NCBI RefSeq assembly: GCF_019720915.1
Contig: NZ_JAHKSI010000001.1
Span: 124,001-188,000, forward strand
Length of the DNA: 64,000 nucleotides
DNA from: Alkalihalobacillus sp. TS-13
Lineage (GTDB): Bacteria > Bacillota > Bacilli > Bacillales > Fictibacillaceae
Direction: 5' to 3'
Below the pieces are notes generated by a model. That model saw nothing but the letters and a program-made list of their open reading frames with translations. It was not told the DNA's origin and did not search any database. Below, in pieces: positions 44,975 through 53,616 of the stretch. The position numbers and the translations under genes are program-made. Position 1 is the stretch's first letter, and every line of letters begins with the position of its first letter.

Positions 44975-45962
44975 CTACAAACCCTACGCGATCGGCCTGG
45001 ATATCGGAGGAACCAACATTACCGGGGCTGTCATCGACAAAATGGGAGAGATCCTCGAGAAAATATCCATCGATACAAATCCTGACACCAATCCAGATGA
45101 GGTGTTAGAGAGAATTTATAAAATGATGAATGAGCTGTTGGATAAGAGCAATGTCCAAATCGATGATGTGGCTGGAATCGGAGTAGCTACAGCTGGCATC
45201 ATCGACTCCAAAGAGAAGGTGATCATATTTGCCAACAATCTTGGTTGGCGGAACGTCCCGGTTGGCAGGTTGATAGGTGATCGCTTTGGCCTTCCGGTCA
45301 AGCTGTCCAATGATGCGAATGCAGCTGCCATCGCGGAGTGGATCTGGGGGGCGGGAAAAGGCTGTCAAGACATGATTTATATTACGGTAAGTACAGGTAT
45401 TGGTTCCGGCATCATAAGCAACGGCCGTATGGTCACCGGAAGTGGCGATAGTGGCGGGGAATTCGGACACATCTCGATCAACCCATATGGGCCAAGATGT
45501 TCATGTGGCAACAGTGGGTGTATTGAAAGGTATGCTTCCGGAACGGCCATTGCTGAATGGGTACGAAGCGAACTCAAGACCAATCCGCAGCGTAAAACGG
45601 TTTTCGGCTATGAAAAAGAATCCCTGATCACTTCCGAAAAAGCATGGAAAGCAGCAGAACAAGGTGATGAGCTTGCATTAAAGGCGTTTAGTGAGGCTGG
45701 ATTCTATCTTGGGATAGGGATAACCAATCTGATCAACTTGTTCAATCCTGAGGTGATCATTCTTGGTGGAGGCGTCATGAAAGCCCACCGATTTATTCTC
45801 CCTAAAATAAATGAAACAATCAACAAGAGAGGAATACCGGCTTTGACGAAGCGGGCACAATTATCCATTTCCTTTTTAGAACAAGAAGCAGGCGTGTTAG
45901 GCGGCGCTGGTCTGATCTTTTTGGATCACCAAAGCTTAAGCAATTACCCCTCTTATATATAA
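44967..45962 (+). CDS. ROK-family sugar kinase (glucokinase-like)
   Basis: From ATG 44967, which has AGGAGG six bases upstream and overlaps the previous stop, the protein is 331 residues. It has the phosphate loop GLDIGGTNITGAVID at the start, the catalytic-base Asp in LSNDANAAAIAEWIWG, and the zinc motif CSCGNSGCIE near residue 173. Lacking an HTH, it is a kinase rather than a regulator. It would phosphorylate the sugar released by the preceding enzymes to enter glycolysis; glucose is a plausible substrate. Last gene of the operon, followed by a terminator. Confidence 0.9.
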   Translation: MNNYKPYAIGLDIGGTNITGAVIDKMGEILEKISIDTNPDTNPDEVLERIYKMMNELLDKSNVQIDDVAGIGVATAGIIDSKEKVIIFANNLGWRNVPVGRLIGDRFGLPVKLSNDANAAAIAEWIWGAGKGCQDMIYITVSTGIGSGIISNGRMVTGSGDSGGEFGHISINPYGPRCSCGNSGCIERYASGTAIAEWVRSELKTNPQRKTVFGYEKESLITSEKAWKAAEQGDELALKAFSEAGFYLGIGITNLINLFNPEVIILGGGVMKAHRFILPKINETINKRGIPALTKRAQLSISFLEQEAGVLGGAGLIFLDHQSLSNYPSYI

Positions 45963-46403
45963 GAATAATAGGAGTTTTTACAGGTTTAACAAGGACTTGG
46001 CGCTTTTGGCCTCTTAATTAGAAAAACATGAGTATGTTTATACAGGGGATTGTAGGAAGAAGAAAATACCTTCCAAACAATCTCCTGTTTTGTTGTTAGC
46101 GATGCTTCTCTTACGCTTCCTCGGTTTTTAACTCTTCATAATGTGCCCCTATTACAAGGGTGTGCCCGATTAGATACTTTAAAAAGTATATCGGCTTTTA
46201 CCCTATACTTTGTAATGGACCTATAAAGACTTCTTTGTAAATGTCCTCCTTGTAATTGCTTTCTTATAAGATAGGTTCTACAAAAACTTTAAAAAATTTT
46301 TCACCTGAATCAGACTAGGCATGAAATTTGGATTATTGGATATTTTAAATAATCAAAGAGAATTAATGGGGATGTAATAAATAAAGAATATGTAGGAGTT
46401 TAT
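45963..46403 (+). other. Intergenic stretch with no supported gene apart from a terminator
   Basis: Apart from the terminator at 46042-46092 I see no gene. A leftward frame of about 30 codons near 46110-46205 is open but has no start or recognisable family. Confidence 0.6.
46042..46092 (+). terminator. Terminator after the ROK/ABC sugar operon
   Basis: A long imperfect stem, ACAGGGGATTGT followed by GGAAG, pairs with CTTCC and ACAATCTCCTGT, then TTTT. It lies 80 bases after the kinase stop. Confidence 0.75.
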
Positions 46404-46928
46404 ATGCAAATCATCTATCCGATCATCTTCTTCATCATTTCTTTGAAATGGGGAAAATGGAAAAACTGGCAAAAATACTACCCAACCATCTTGTTCATGG
46501 TAGTGGGGAATCTACTCTATCTTTATTTATTCAAAGAGTACCCAATGTGGAGATTTGAACATACATTTGAAGAAAAATTACTCCCTACGAGGATGAGCAT
46601 CAATGTGTTGAAAGTCTTTACTTCCTTCCCCATTTTGACATTGATTTTTCTATCCCATTACCCTGAAGATCGAAATGTGATAAAGAAAGTTTCATACATA
46701 ATCATCTGGACGTTTTCATTTGGTTTTATCGAGTATATCTCAAAAATGTTTGGCATGATCAGTTATCATCATGGATGGAAACTCTGGTTGTCACTTTTAT
46801 TCGACTTTGCGATGTTTTCTTTATTAGCAATTCATTACAAACGTCCTGTTATCGCATGGATTCTTTCGGGTCTGTTCATCTTATTTTTATGGAAAGTCTT
46901 CCATATTGATTTTGAAATACTTGAATAA
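46404..46928 (+). CDS. CBO0543-family membrane protein
   Basis: The 174-residue protein has about five membrane helices. The family-typical opening is ISLKWGKWKNWQKYYPTILF with GNLLYLYLFKEYPMW. CBO0543-type proteins are common in Bacillales and Clostridia and have no known role. TAGGAG lies seven bases before the ATG. It stands alone between the sugar operon and the riboswitch-controlled dehydrogenase. Confidence 0.8.
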   Translation: MQIIYPIIFFIISLKWGKWKNWQKYYPTILFMVVGNLLYLYLFKEYPMWRFEHTFEEKLLPTRMSINVLKVFTSFPILTLIFLSHYPEDRNVIKKVSYIIIWTFSFGFIEYISKMFGMISYHHGWKLWLSLLFDFAMFSLLAIHYKRPVIAWILSGLFILFLWKVFHIDFEILE

Positions 46929-47024
46929 TGGGGAAAAGAATTTGAGGCATTTTAGATAAATTCATAAAATTACCGGGTTGAAGTATTGTTGGAATATTGA
47001 TACTATAACTATTAAATCGATAGG

Positions 47025-47093
47025 CTATGTGTGACTGGCGAACACGGATAACCGTGAGGGAGCACATAGTGACGAATAGCCGTTCGCCTGGGC
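47025..47093 (+). ncRNA. ZTP (pfl) riboswitch before the phosphoglycerate dehydrogenase gene
   Basis: The conserved pieces of the pfl/ZTP motif occur in order. P1 is CTATGTG (47025-47031) with CACATAG (47063-47069), and TGACTGGCGAACA sits inside. A short hairpin CACGG/CCGTG (47043-47056), then GGGAGCAC and the highly conserved end CCGTTCGCCTGGGC (47080-47093) follow. GGCGAAC (47037-47043) is complementary to GTTCGCC (47082-47088), consistent with the known pseudoknot. ZTP signals low 10-formyl-tetrahydrofolate; binding normally disrupts the terminator just behind and turns the gene on. Confidence 0.85.
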
Positions 47094-47094
47094 A

Positions 47095-47134
47095 GAGGTA
47101 AGGGATATATGATCCCTTGCCTCTTTGTGTTTTT
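47095..47134 (+). terminator. Riboswitch expression platform (intrinsic terminator)
   Basis: Stem GAGGTAAGGGAT (47095-47106) pairs with ATCCCTTGCCTC (47112-47123), one G-T wobble, followed by TTTGTGTTTTT. It begins right after the riboswitch core, so ligand-stabilised folding of the core can interfere with it. Confidence 0.9.
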
Positions 47135-47261
47135 AGAAGGGAGTGGCAGGATACTGAAATAATCGATCCATATAAGCAGCGAATACAGGAAATAATAACT
47201 GGTCCCCTGGTAAACAAGCGATTCCAACCCTGAAGAAAGAACAAAAAGAGGAGAAGATAAA

Positions 47262-48461
47262 ATGAGCATAGCGACGTTAGACAAAGTCAAAACGATCAAG
47301 ACGTTAAATGGTATTGCAGCAAACGGACTCAATGTATTCAATAAAGATGGTTACGGGATCGATAATGATAGTGAAAATCCTGATGCTATTGTTGTCCGCA
47401 GTTATGACATGCATTCGATGGAATTCGGTGATAACCTGAAGGCCATTGCACGTGCCGGTGCAGGTGTCAATAATATTCCTGTTGAAAAATGCACAGAACG
47501 TGGCATCGTCGTTTTCAATACCCCTGGAGCGAATGCCAATGCTGTCAAGGAACTGGTGCTGACATCATTGATGGCTTCATCCCGTAATCTTTTTGATGGT
47601 ATTAGCTGGGTGAAGTCATTGGAAGGTGAAGGGGAACGAATCCCTGAACTTGTAGAAGCCGGAAAAAAACAATTTGTCGGAAATGAAATAAAGGGGAAAA
47701 CACTTGGTGTCATCGGTCTGGGAGCAGTCGGTGCGCTTGTAGCCAATGATGCCCTGGATTTAGACATGGATGTGCTCGGATTTGATCCGTTCATCTCGGT
47801 CGATACGGCTTGGAACTTGTCCAGGAAAATCCAACGAGCGATGACCATTGAACAGTTGTTTGCTGAGTCGGATTATATCACCGTACACGTTCCGTTAACG
47901 GATGGTACAAAAGGAATGTTCAATAAAGCAAACTTTGACATCATGAAAAAAGGCGTTAACATTCTCAATTTCTCCCGCGGTGAACTTGTCAATGAAAACG
48001 ATATGGCTGTCGCACTTGAAAATGGAAAAGTAGGTAAGTATATTACAGACTTTCCAAATGAAAATCTGATAAACACGGAAAATGTCATTTCAATCCCTCA
48101 TCTTGGTGCTTCTACGAAAGAATCGGAGGAAAACTGTGCGGTCATGGCAGCCCGCCAGACGAAGGAATATCTGGAGACAGGGAACATTATGAATTCGGTC
48201 AACTTTCCGAATGCTTCCCTGCCTTATACGGGAAAACGTCGAATCGCAGGTTTTCACAAAAACGTTCCGAACATGGTCGGACAGCTTACATCCGTTCTAT
48301 CAAACTATAACTTGAACATTGCGGACATGGTGAACAGAAGCCGGGGAGATTTTGCGTATACGATGATCGACATCGACAATCAAGTAAACGGAGATAACGT
48401 GTTCGCTCTGGAGCAAGATATCCGACAGATTGATGGAATTGTTACCGTACGTGTCATTTAA
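47262..48461 (+). CDS. serA: Phosphoglycerate dehydrogenase, short ACT-containing type
   Basis: The 399-residue D-2-hydroxyacid dehydrogenase has the NAD loop LGVIGLGAVGALVANDALD, the catalytic Arg in NFSRGELVN, and His in PHLGAST (residue 280). A C-terminal ACT domain starts at about residue 325 (NVPNMVGQLTSVLSNYNLNI, ending TVRVI). It is about the size of E. coli-type and clostridial SerA, not the 525-residue B. subtilis enzyme. It would make 3-phosphohydroxypyruvate for serine, whose hydroxymethyl carbon feeds the folate pool sensed by the ZTP riboswitch in its leader. No serC is adjacent. Confidence 0.88.
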   Translation: MSIATLDKVKTIKTLNGIAANGLNVFNKDGYGIDNDSENPDAIVVRSYDMHSMEFGDNLKAIARAGAGVNNIPVEKCTERGIVVFNTPGANANAVKELVLTSLMASSRNLFDGISWVKSLEGEGERIPELVEAGKKQFVGNEIKGKTLGVIGLGAVGALVANDALDLDMDVLGFDPFISVDTAWNLSRKIQRAMTIEQLFAESDYITVHVPLTDGTKGMFNKANFDIMKKGVNILNFSRGELVNENDMAVALENGKVGKYITDFPNENLINTENVISIPHLGASTKESEENCAVMAARQTKEYLETGNIMNSVNFPNASLPYTGKRRIAGFHKNVPNMVGQLTSVLSNYNLNIADMVNRSRGDFAYTMIDIDNQVNGDNVFALEQDIRQIDGIVTVRVI

Positions 48462-48544
48462 CTTTTTTCGAAATCCTATGAAAAAGTATAAAAAGTTTCT
48501 AATGGGAAATCACTTGCGTTTTTTCTTGAAAAAGTAGGGAAATG

Positions 48545-48586
48545 CAACGAACAGGCACGTCAATCACAACGTGCCTGTTATCGTTG
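48545..48586. terminator. Long hairpin between convergent serA and ABC-permease remnant
   Basis: CAACGA plus ACAGGCACGT (48545-48560) pairs with ACGTGCCTGT and TCGTTG (48569-48586), about 16 bp with a two-base bulge. There is no good T-tract on either strand, so terminator function is uncertain. Confidence 0.45.
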
Positions 48587-48643
48587 GTCAATCTATAAAC
48601 TTTAGGGAACTTACAATCTTATCTATTTTCTGATCCAGATTGT

Positions 48644-49678
48644 TTATGACATGATATTACGCCGGCGAAAACCGATACAACCAATCGTAATCAATAATGC
48701 TGAGACCCCCGTTAAAGAGAGAAGAGGCGTCAAATCAAGGTCCTCTGCCGGGTATCGTGCGATAGACTCATACGGTGAAAGGTTCATCAGCCAATCCGGC
48801 ATCTGGAGTGCTCCGCCAAGATATATCACAAGAAATGCGAATACGACGACTGCCCAGCTAAACGAAGTAGCTCTAGGAAAGATACCTATTAATACGGCAG
48901 CTACTCCAATCGCAACCCATAGTGCAGGTGCGAACGAAATGCTAGCTAAAATTAGGTCACCTAAGTACCTGGAATCGCCTAAACTTTGACTTCCTGCCAC
49001 TCCCATTCCGAGACCAGCCATAAATAGGTAGAGAAGACTGTTCAATATGGATGTAACAACAAAGCTTCCCATAAGACGATACCTGGACAAAGACCCAGAA
49101 AGCAATCCATCCATTCGACCTTCTTTCTCTTCACCACGTAGCCGCAAAATGCTTTGCAGTGTAGGAATTGCTGCGAGCACAGCTGAAATCGAAATGAACA
49201 TAGCAGCATAACTGTCTGTAAGTGCATTGCTATCTGTCGTAGGAAGCATAGCTGACATTTGATCTCCCACAGATTCTAGCATTTTTTCAGCATCACCTAA
49301 AACGGACCCGTAAGCTGCCCCAAAGAGGAACATCGCAATGCTCCAAACGATGAGATTCGTACGGAGTAATCGGTACGCCAGGCCGATTGGCTTCGTTAAC
49401 AGATTTGAAGCTGACCCGCTACCGCGACGTGGAGGGATCATACCTGCTCCAACGTCCCGTTTTGTACTTAACGGATACGAAATCGCTATGAGAACAACAG
49501 TGAATGTAAGGCTGACCAACAAAGTTGCCCAATGATCGTCAACATATACCGCTGTTTGCTGTGCCCAGCCAATAGGGGAAAGCCAAGATATTAATTCGTT
49601 CCCCATGTCTCCTATGGCTCTGAGACTGTAGGCGACAGCAATCATACCTGTACTGAGCCCAATCGCACCTCGTGCATG
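48644..49678 (-). pseudogene. ABC exporter permease (tetronasin-type), N-terminally truncated
   Basis: The frame encodes the last 340 or so residues of a multi-helix ABC export permease (ARGAIGLSTGMIAVAYSLRA, then PIGWAQQTAVYVDDHWATLL). The DVGAGMIPPRRGSGSAS linker of the tetronasin/antibiotic exporter type is present. Intact members run to about 530 residues; here the first 190 or so residues are missing. Immediately upstream on the same strand is the head of a TetR gene instead, without the ATPase gene normally found between them. A deletion appears to have joined the two ends. Confidence 0.7.
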
Positions 49679-49803
49679 CTTACGATTTCGTTTGTAGAAG
49701 CCTTATCAAACCCCGTTTTGACGAATTCTTCTATAGCTGCATTAATAATACGTTCTTGTTTCGCTGGCTCCAGACTATGAAATTTCGAAAAAATGATGGT
49801 CAA
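49679..49803 (-). pseudogene. TetR-family regulator, N-terminal remnant
   Basis: Read leftward, the frame gives SLEPAKQERIINAAIEEFVK then TGFDKASTNEIVS, the first helices of a TetR DNA-binding domain. It breaks off before the recognition helix and runs into a stop in the permease sequence. The start is unclear: TTG 49803 lies one base from AAAGGGGGG. A palindromic operator lies upstream. Confidence 0.7.
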
Positions 49804-49825
49804 CCCCCCTTTCTCATTTATCGAA

Positions 49826-49840
49826 TGACCAGTATGGTCA
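49826..49840. promoter_or_regulatory. Operator-like palindrome upstream of the TetR remnant
   Basis: TGACCA and TGGTCA arms around GTA, about 23 bases before the remnant's start. It resembles a TetR autoregulatory site left behind after the gene was broken. Confidence 0.5.
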
Positions 49841-49851
49841 ATACAGGGTTA

Positions 49852-49900
49852 TAAAAAACACCACCTACATACGTATGATCTACATACGAGTGCAGGGGTG
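49852..49900 (-). terminator. Terminator of the AbrB-type permease gene
   Basis: Read leftward, an outer CACC/GGTG and an inner 8-bp stem (CGTATGTA with TACGTATG, two wobbles) are followed by GTTTTTTAT. It lies about 30 bases after the stop of the gene at 49933. Confidence 0.6.
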
Positions 49901-49932
49901 CTTTTATATCTCTGTTTGCTTGTGGTATTCCC

Positions 49933-51054
49933 TCAACCGGATAGTCCAATCTTTTTCTTTTCATAATGTTCGATAAGTTTGAAACAAGGCGGTAAAAAGA
50001 GGAGGACGACGAAAATCCTCAAGACCTGGACGGCAACGACGAAGGTCGAATCCCCATCCAAGAGGACGGATGTGGTCGCCATTTCTGCAATTCCACCAGG
50101 CGCAAAAGCCAATGTAGCCGTCACGAACGTGATCTCTGTCAGCTTGGATACGATGAATGAACAGCCAAACATCGCTAGGATGAACCCTACCGTACAGATC
50201 AAGGCAATGTTAATGATTTTCCCCAGCCCTATCAACATATCTTTATGGAACATGGCGCCGATACTTGATGCGATCAAGATTTGCGCGAGGACCATGAACG
50301 TATGCGGCCACCAGGAAACCATGTCATGACCGGCCAGCGAAGAACCGGCTGTTTGCAAACATGCTACACCCAGCATGCTTCCGATTGTCCAGGGAGCCGG
50401 GAATTTCAGCTTTTTCCCTAAAATCGCCCCTCCCCACGCTGCGAAAACAAGGGCGAAGGTCCAAAACAAGTGTGTGAACTGGAATTCCGGTACAGCCACC
50501 ATAGATCCGTTTCCTGGAGCGGAGTGATGAGGCGTCACTAGTAAATACGAAACAATCATTGGAATCATCAAAATGACGAGGAAAACGCGGATAGTCTGAA
50601 TGATGCTTACGATTGCCGTATTTGCCCCGACTTCTTCTGCAATACTGGGCATGGCTGTAAGTCCTCCAGGGGCAGTGCCGTAAAAGCTTGTCAGCATATC
50701 GGTTTTACTGAATTTCCAAAGGACATAACCTGAAAGAATGGAGAAAATGATCGACATGATCAGCATGAAAACAATTGCGAGTGAATTTTCCATGAATACG
50801 CTCATGACGGACAAATTGATCTTCTGCCCTAACTCGATCCCTAATAGGCATTGGCCGATACAGATCCAAAATTTCGAGATGCCTTTTTCATCCATTTTTA
50901 AAAATCGAGGTTTTCGATAAGAAAGCAAGGTCGCAACAATTAATGATCCGATCATCCAGCCGATCGACAGACCTGTCAAAGAGAGTAGGTAACCACCGAT
51001 ACTGCTCAGTAGGATGAACTTCATGTTGCGTAAAAATATGCTGTTTTTGTTCAT
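49933..51054 (-). CDS. AbrB-family membrane protein (ammonia monooxygenase-regulator-named permease)
   Basis: The 373-residue protein has about ten membrane helices in two similar halves, each with the AbrB_duplication pattern. The signatures are SIGWMIGSLIVATLL near the start, FYGTAPGGLTAMPSIAEEVG, and the later PWTIGSMLGVACLQTA and LAFAPGGIAEMATTSVLL. The paired APGG loops suggest a transporter, although family members are often labelled transcription regulators. It is divergent from a LysR gene with a long dyad between the two, so expression is probably LysR-dependent. Cargo is unknown. Confidence 0.85.
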   Translation of the reverse strand: MNKNSIFLRNMKFILLSSIGGYLLSLTGLSIGWMIGSLIVATLLSYRKPRFLKMDEKGISKFWICIGQCLLGIELGQKINLSVMSVFMENSLAIVFMLIMSIIFSILSGYVLWKFSKTDMLTSFYGTAPGGLTAMPSIAEEVGANTAIVSIIQTIRVFLVILMIPMIVSYLLVTPHHSAPGNGSMVAVPEFQFTHLFWTFALVFAAWGGAILGKKLKFPAPWTIGSMLGVACLQTAGSSLAGHDMVSWWPHTFMVLAQILIASSIGAMFHKDMLIGLGKIINIALICTVGFILAMFGCSFIVSKLTEITFVTATLAFAPGGIAEMATTSVLLDGDSTFVVAVQVLRIFVVLLFLPPCFKLIEHYEKKKIGLSG

Positions 51055-51072
51055 AACTCAACTCTCTCCCTT

Positions 51073-51099
51073 ATCAAAAAATATAGTATACTTTTTGAT
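51073..51099. promoter_or_regulatory. 27-bp dyad between AbrB-type permease and LysR genes
   Basis: ATCAAAAA at the left end pairs with TTTTTGAT at the right, and the centre ATAGTATAC is also nearly self-complementary. Only one base pair departs from perfect symmetry. It is placed to bind the divergent LysR regulator and act on both promoters. Confidence 0.55.
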
Positions 51100-51163
51100 A
51101 TAAATAAAATATTGGAATTGTATTGACATCAATAACTTTTTATTATATCTGGGAGGAATGCTG

Positions 51164-52036
51164 ATGGAAACGCGTGATTGGTCGATCCTACAGATTTTAT
51201 ATCGGGAGAAAAACATTACGAAAGCAGCAAAACAGCTTTATATATCGCAGCCAGCTCTGACGAACCGTCTGAAACAGATCGAAAAGGAATTCGGTGTGAA
51301 AATCGTCAACAGAGGCAGAAGGGGAATCCAGTTTACGTCCCAGGGGGAGTATCTGGCGAAATGCGCGGATGAAATGCTCTTGAGGATCCGAAGCATCAAG
51401 GAGAATGTGCATGACATGAGGGACATTGTGTCAGGGACATTACGGCTCGGAGTCTCGAATTACTTTGCTCATTACCAATTACCTGGGGTCCTGAAGCTTT
51501 TTAAAGACAGGTTTCCGAATATCGAATACAAAGTCACATCTGGATGGAGCAGTGAGATTGCCCCATTATTGCCGAAGAAAGATATCCATATTGCCTTTGT
51601 GAAGGGGGATTTCAACTGGGTGGATGAGAAACATTTATTATTTGATGAAACGATATGCGTCGTCTCCAAAGATCGGATCCAATTGGATGAATTGCCTGAA
51701 TTGCCAAGAATCGATTATCGATCAGAATACTCCTTAAAAAGTGTCATCGATAACTGGTGGGCTGAACATTATACGCACCCCCCATTGATCAATATCGAAG
51801 TTGATAAAGTCGATACATGTAAAGAGATGGTGCTTAACGGCTTGGGGTATGCGATCATGCCGAGCATGATTTTAAGGGATACGGAAGGATTATATACGAT
51901 CGATCTGAAAACAAAAGCGGGAGAACCCTTATTGAGGCGAACGTGGATGTTGTACCATAAGGAATCGTTAAATCTGAACATGGTCAGGGAGTTTGTCAGC
52001 TTCATAAAAAGCATCGATATGAATAAGGATTATTAA
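51164..52036 (+). CDS. LysR-family transcriptional regulator
   Basis: From ATG 51164, with GGGAGG seven bases upstream, the protein is 290 residues. The winged helix reads KNITKAAKQLYISQPALTNR and EKEFGVKIVNRGRRGIQFTS, and the effector domain starts at about residue 87 (GTLRLGVSNYFAHYQLPGVL). It resembles CynR/CysB-like regulators. It is divergent from the AbrB-type permease, and a long dyad lies between them, so this permease is the likely target. Confidence 0.88.
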   Translation: METRDWSILQILYREKNITKAAKQLYISQPALTNRLKQIEKEFGVKIVNRGRRGIQFTSQGEYLAKCADEMLLRIRSIKENVHDMRDIVSGTLRLGVSNYFAHYQLPGVLKLFKDRFPNIEYKVTSGWSSEIAPLLPKKDIHIAFVKGDFNWVDEKHLLFDETICVVSKDRIQLDELPELPRIDYRSEYSLKSVIDNWWAEHYTHPPLINIEVDKVDTCKEMVLNGLGYAIMPSMILRDTEGLYTIDLKTKAGEPLLRRTWMLYHKESLNLNMVREFVSFIKSIDMNKDY

Positions 52037-52253
52037 AATCAGGTAATGTTAGTAGCACAATCTAATCACCTGTTAGATTAATAGAATAGCAAAACTCGTT
52101 TTCTGTGAATAAAAAAACACTTCCGGTAGGAGATTTAGCACTTAGATAGAAATTCTATATTATCAAGTCGGTTATCATGATTTACGAGTTGGTTTCTCAA
52201 CTGTATGTTTTACTTCGTGTAAATCGTTGAATCTTCAATGACAGGGGATTATC

Positions 52254-52493
52254 ATGACAAAATATTATTTTGCTGTCACTTATGATGTTTGTGAGCACAA
52301 TGGCTTATTCCAGGATATGAACGATTATCCACTCAACTCATCTGTTGATATGGAGGAACAACTTAAGAAACTTGCAAAACAAGATATCGCTCCTTTAATA
52401 AAAGTTTACGAGTCGGATACAAGTGACTTTACAGAACCAAGGTTTTACAAGGAATATAAATTCAAAGAATATGAATGTGGTTGTAATGAGTAG
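52254..52493 (+). CDS. Small hypothetical protein (79 residues)
   Basis: I do not recognise this family. It is an acidic soluble protein with aromatic residues at the start (KYYFAVTYDVCEHNGLF) and a short Cys-rich end (EYECGCNE). CAGGGGATTATC precedes the ATG. It lies 33 bases before a DinB-family gene and may be co-transcribed. The three cysteines could bind a metal, but the pattern fits no known site. Confidence 0.55.
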   Translation: MTKYYFAVTYDVCEHNGLFQDMNDYPLNSSVDMEEQLKKLAKQDIAPLIKVYESDTSDFTEPRFYKEYKFKEYECGCNE

Positions 52494-52526
52494 TCTAAAC
52501 AGTCATTTTAAAAGGAGAGCGAGAAG

Positions 52527-53024
52527 ATGGAAGTATTCGTAACCCAGTATGATTGGATCCAGCGAACAAGGGAAACATTATTCAGTTATTGTGAAACATT
52601 GTCCCCCGCCGATTATGGTAAAGAGCTTGAAATCTTTGGTGGAGATTCTATTTGCAGTTTGCATGCCCATGTTGCCGATTGTTACCGGGGATGGTTGGGA
52701 AGACGTGCTCTTGGAAAATCCCTCCCTAGATTAAATGCAGCGTCCGTTAACAACGTCGAGGAGATGCGTGAGGTTTTTAGGGAAACGGATACTCTTGTTC
52801 ATGAATTTCTGAATGAATTTCGAGGTAAATGGGATCAAACCATTCAAGTATCCTTTGAAAATGGCAGGAAGGCGGAATTCACTACATTATGGCTTTTCAC
52901 ACACACCATCACACACGAGTTTCATCATAAAGGCCAAATTGTAAAAATGGGCAGACACCTCGGGTATATCCCACCAGATACGGACCTCATTGAAACGGGT
53001 GCTTTTATTCATGGTAAGGGCTGA
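52527..53024 (+). CDS. DinB-family protein (second in the window)
   Basis: A 165-residue four-helix DinB fold. The metal histidines are visible in SLHAHVADCYRGWLG (about residue 52) and in FTHTITHEFHHKGQIVKMG (about 130-136). Its TQYDWIQRTRETLFSYCETL opening matches the Bacillus YuaE-like group. AAGGAGAG lies eight to ten bases before ATG. It is only distantly like the DinB gene at 21545. The reaction is unknown; thiol-dependent transfer is a family possibility. Confidence 0.82.
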   Translation: MEVFVTQYDWIQRTRETLFSYCETLSPADYGKELEIFGGDSICSLHAHVADCYRGWLGRRALGKSLPRLNAASVNNVEEMREVFRETDTLVHEFLNEFRGKWDQTIQVSFENGRKAEFTTLWLFTHTITHEFHHKGQIVKMGRHLGYIPPDTDLIETGAFIHGKG

Positions 53025-53050
53025 AAAAGTCATTTTTCCAGAGAGATCGA

Positions 53051-53506
53051 TTGAACGATTCTAGTATGGAGAGTAAAGAAGCTGTCAAAAAAGTTTACGA
53101 ACATCTTATCGAGGCTTGGAACAATCGTAATGCAGAGGGAATGGCAAGTTTATTTAGTGGACATGGGGAGATCATAGGGTTTGATGGAAGTCAATCGAGT
53201 GGTCCAAAATCAATTTTGTCTCATCTAAGCCCTATTTTCAGGGATCATCCTACTGCACAATTTGTCAGTAAGGTAAAAGATATTCGCTTCCTGGGTGAAA
53301 ATGTGGCAATGTTAAGAGCAATTGCCGGTATGGTACCTCCCGGTGGATCAGATATTAATCCAGAAGTTAATACACATCACACTCTAATTGTTGTTCATGA
53401 CAATCATAATTGGCATATTGAACTATTTCAAAATACACCTGCACAATTTCATGGAAGACCTGAATTAGTAGAACAAATGACAGATGAACTACGAGCACAG
53501 CTATAG
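53051..53506 (+). CDS. SnoaL-like / SgcJ-type protein
   Basis: The 151-residue protein is a single NTF2-like barrel of the SgcJ/EcaC-SnoaL kind (AVKKVYEHLIEAWNNRNAEG, MASLFSGHGEIIGFDGSQ, then HHTLIVVHDNHNWHIELFQN). Such barrels are often stress-linked and of unknown reaction. The start is probably TTG 53051; ATG 53066 is an alternative with a poorer site. It is 26 bases behind the DinB gene and is likely co-transcribed. Confidence 0.75.
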   Translation: MNDSSMESKEAVKKVYEHLIEAWNNRNAEGMASLFSGHGEIIGFDGSQSSGPKSILSHLSPIFRDHPTAQFVSKVKDIRFLGENVAMLRAIAGMVPPGGSDINPEVNTHHTLIVVHDNHNWHIELFQNTPAQFHGRPELVEQMTDELRAQL

Positions 53507-53572
53507 AATAGTTAAGCAATTCAACCTGGCATCCTAAGGAAGGCAAGGGTTGGACTAAGTTCAACTTAAAGA

Positions 53573-53599
53573 CAGCTCCATAACAGGGGCTGCTTTTTT
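53573..53599 (+). terminator. Rho-independent terminator after the SnoaL-like gene
   Basis: CAGCTCC (53573-53579) pairs with GGGGCTG (53586-53592), then a T-run to 53599. Confidence 0.85.
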
Positions 53600-53616
53600 C
53601 ATTTTTCAGGATAAAA

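Noticed and set aside
46110..46205. Leftward open stretch of about 30 codons (ends LVIGAHYEELKTEEA)
   Set aside because: It looks codon-like, but there is no start codon with a ribosome site and I recognise no family; could be a remnant but cannot be supported.
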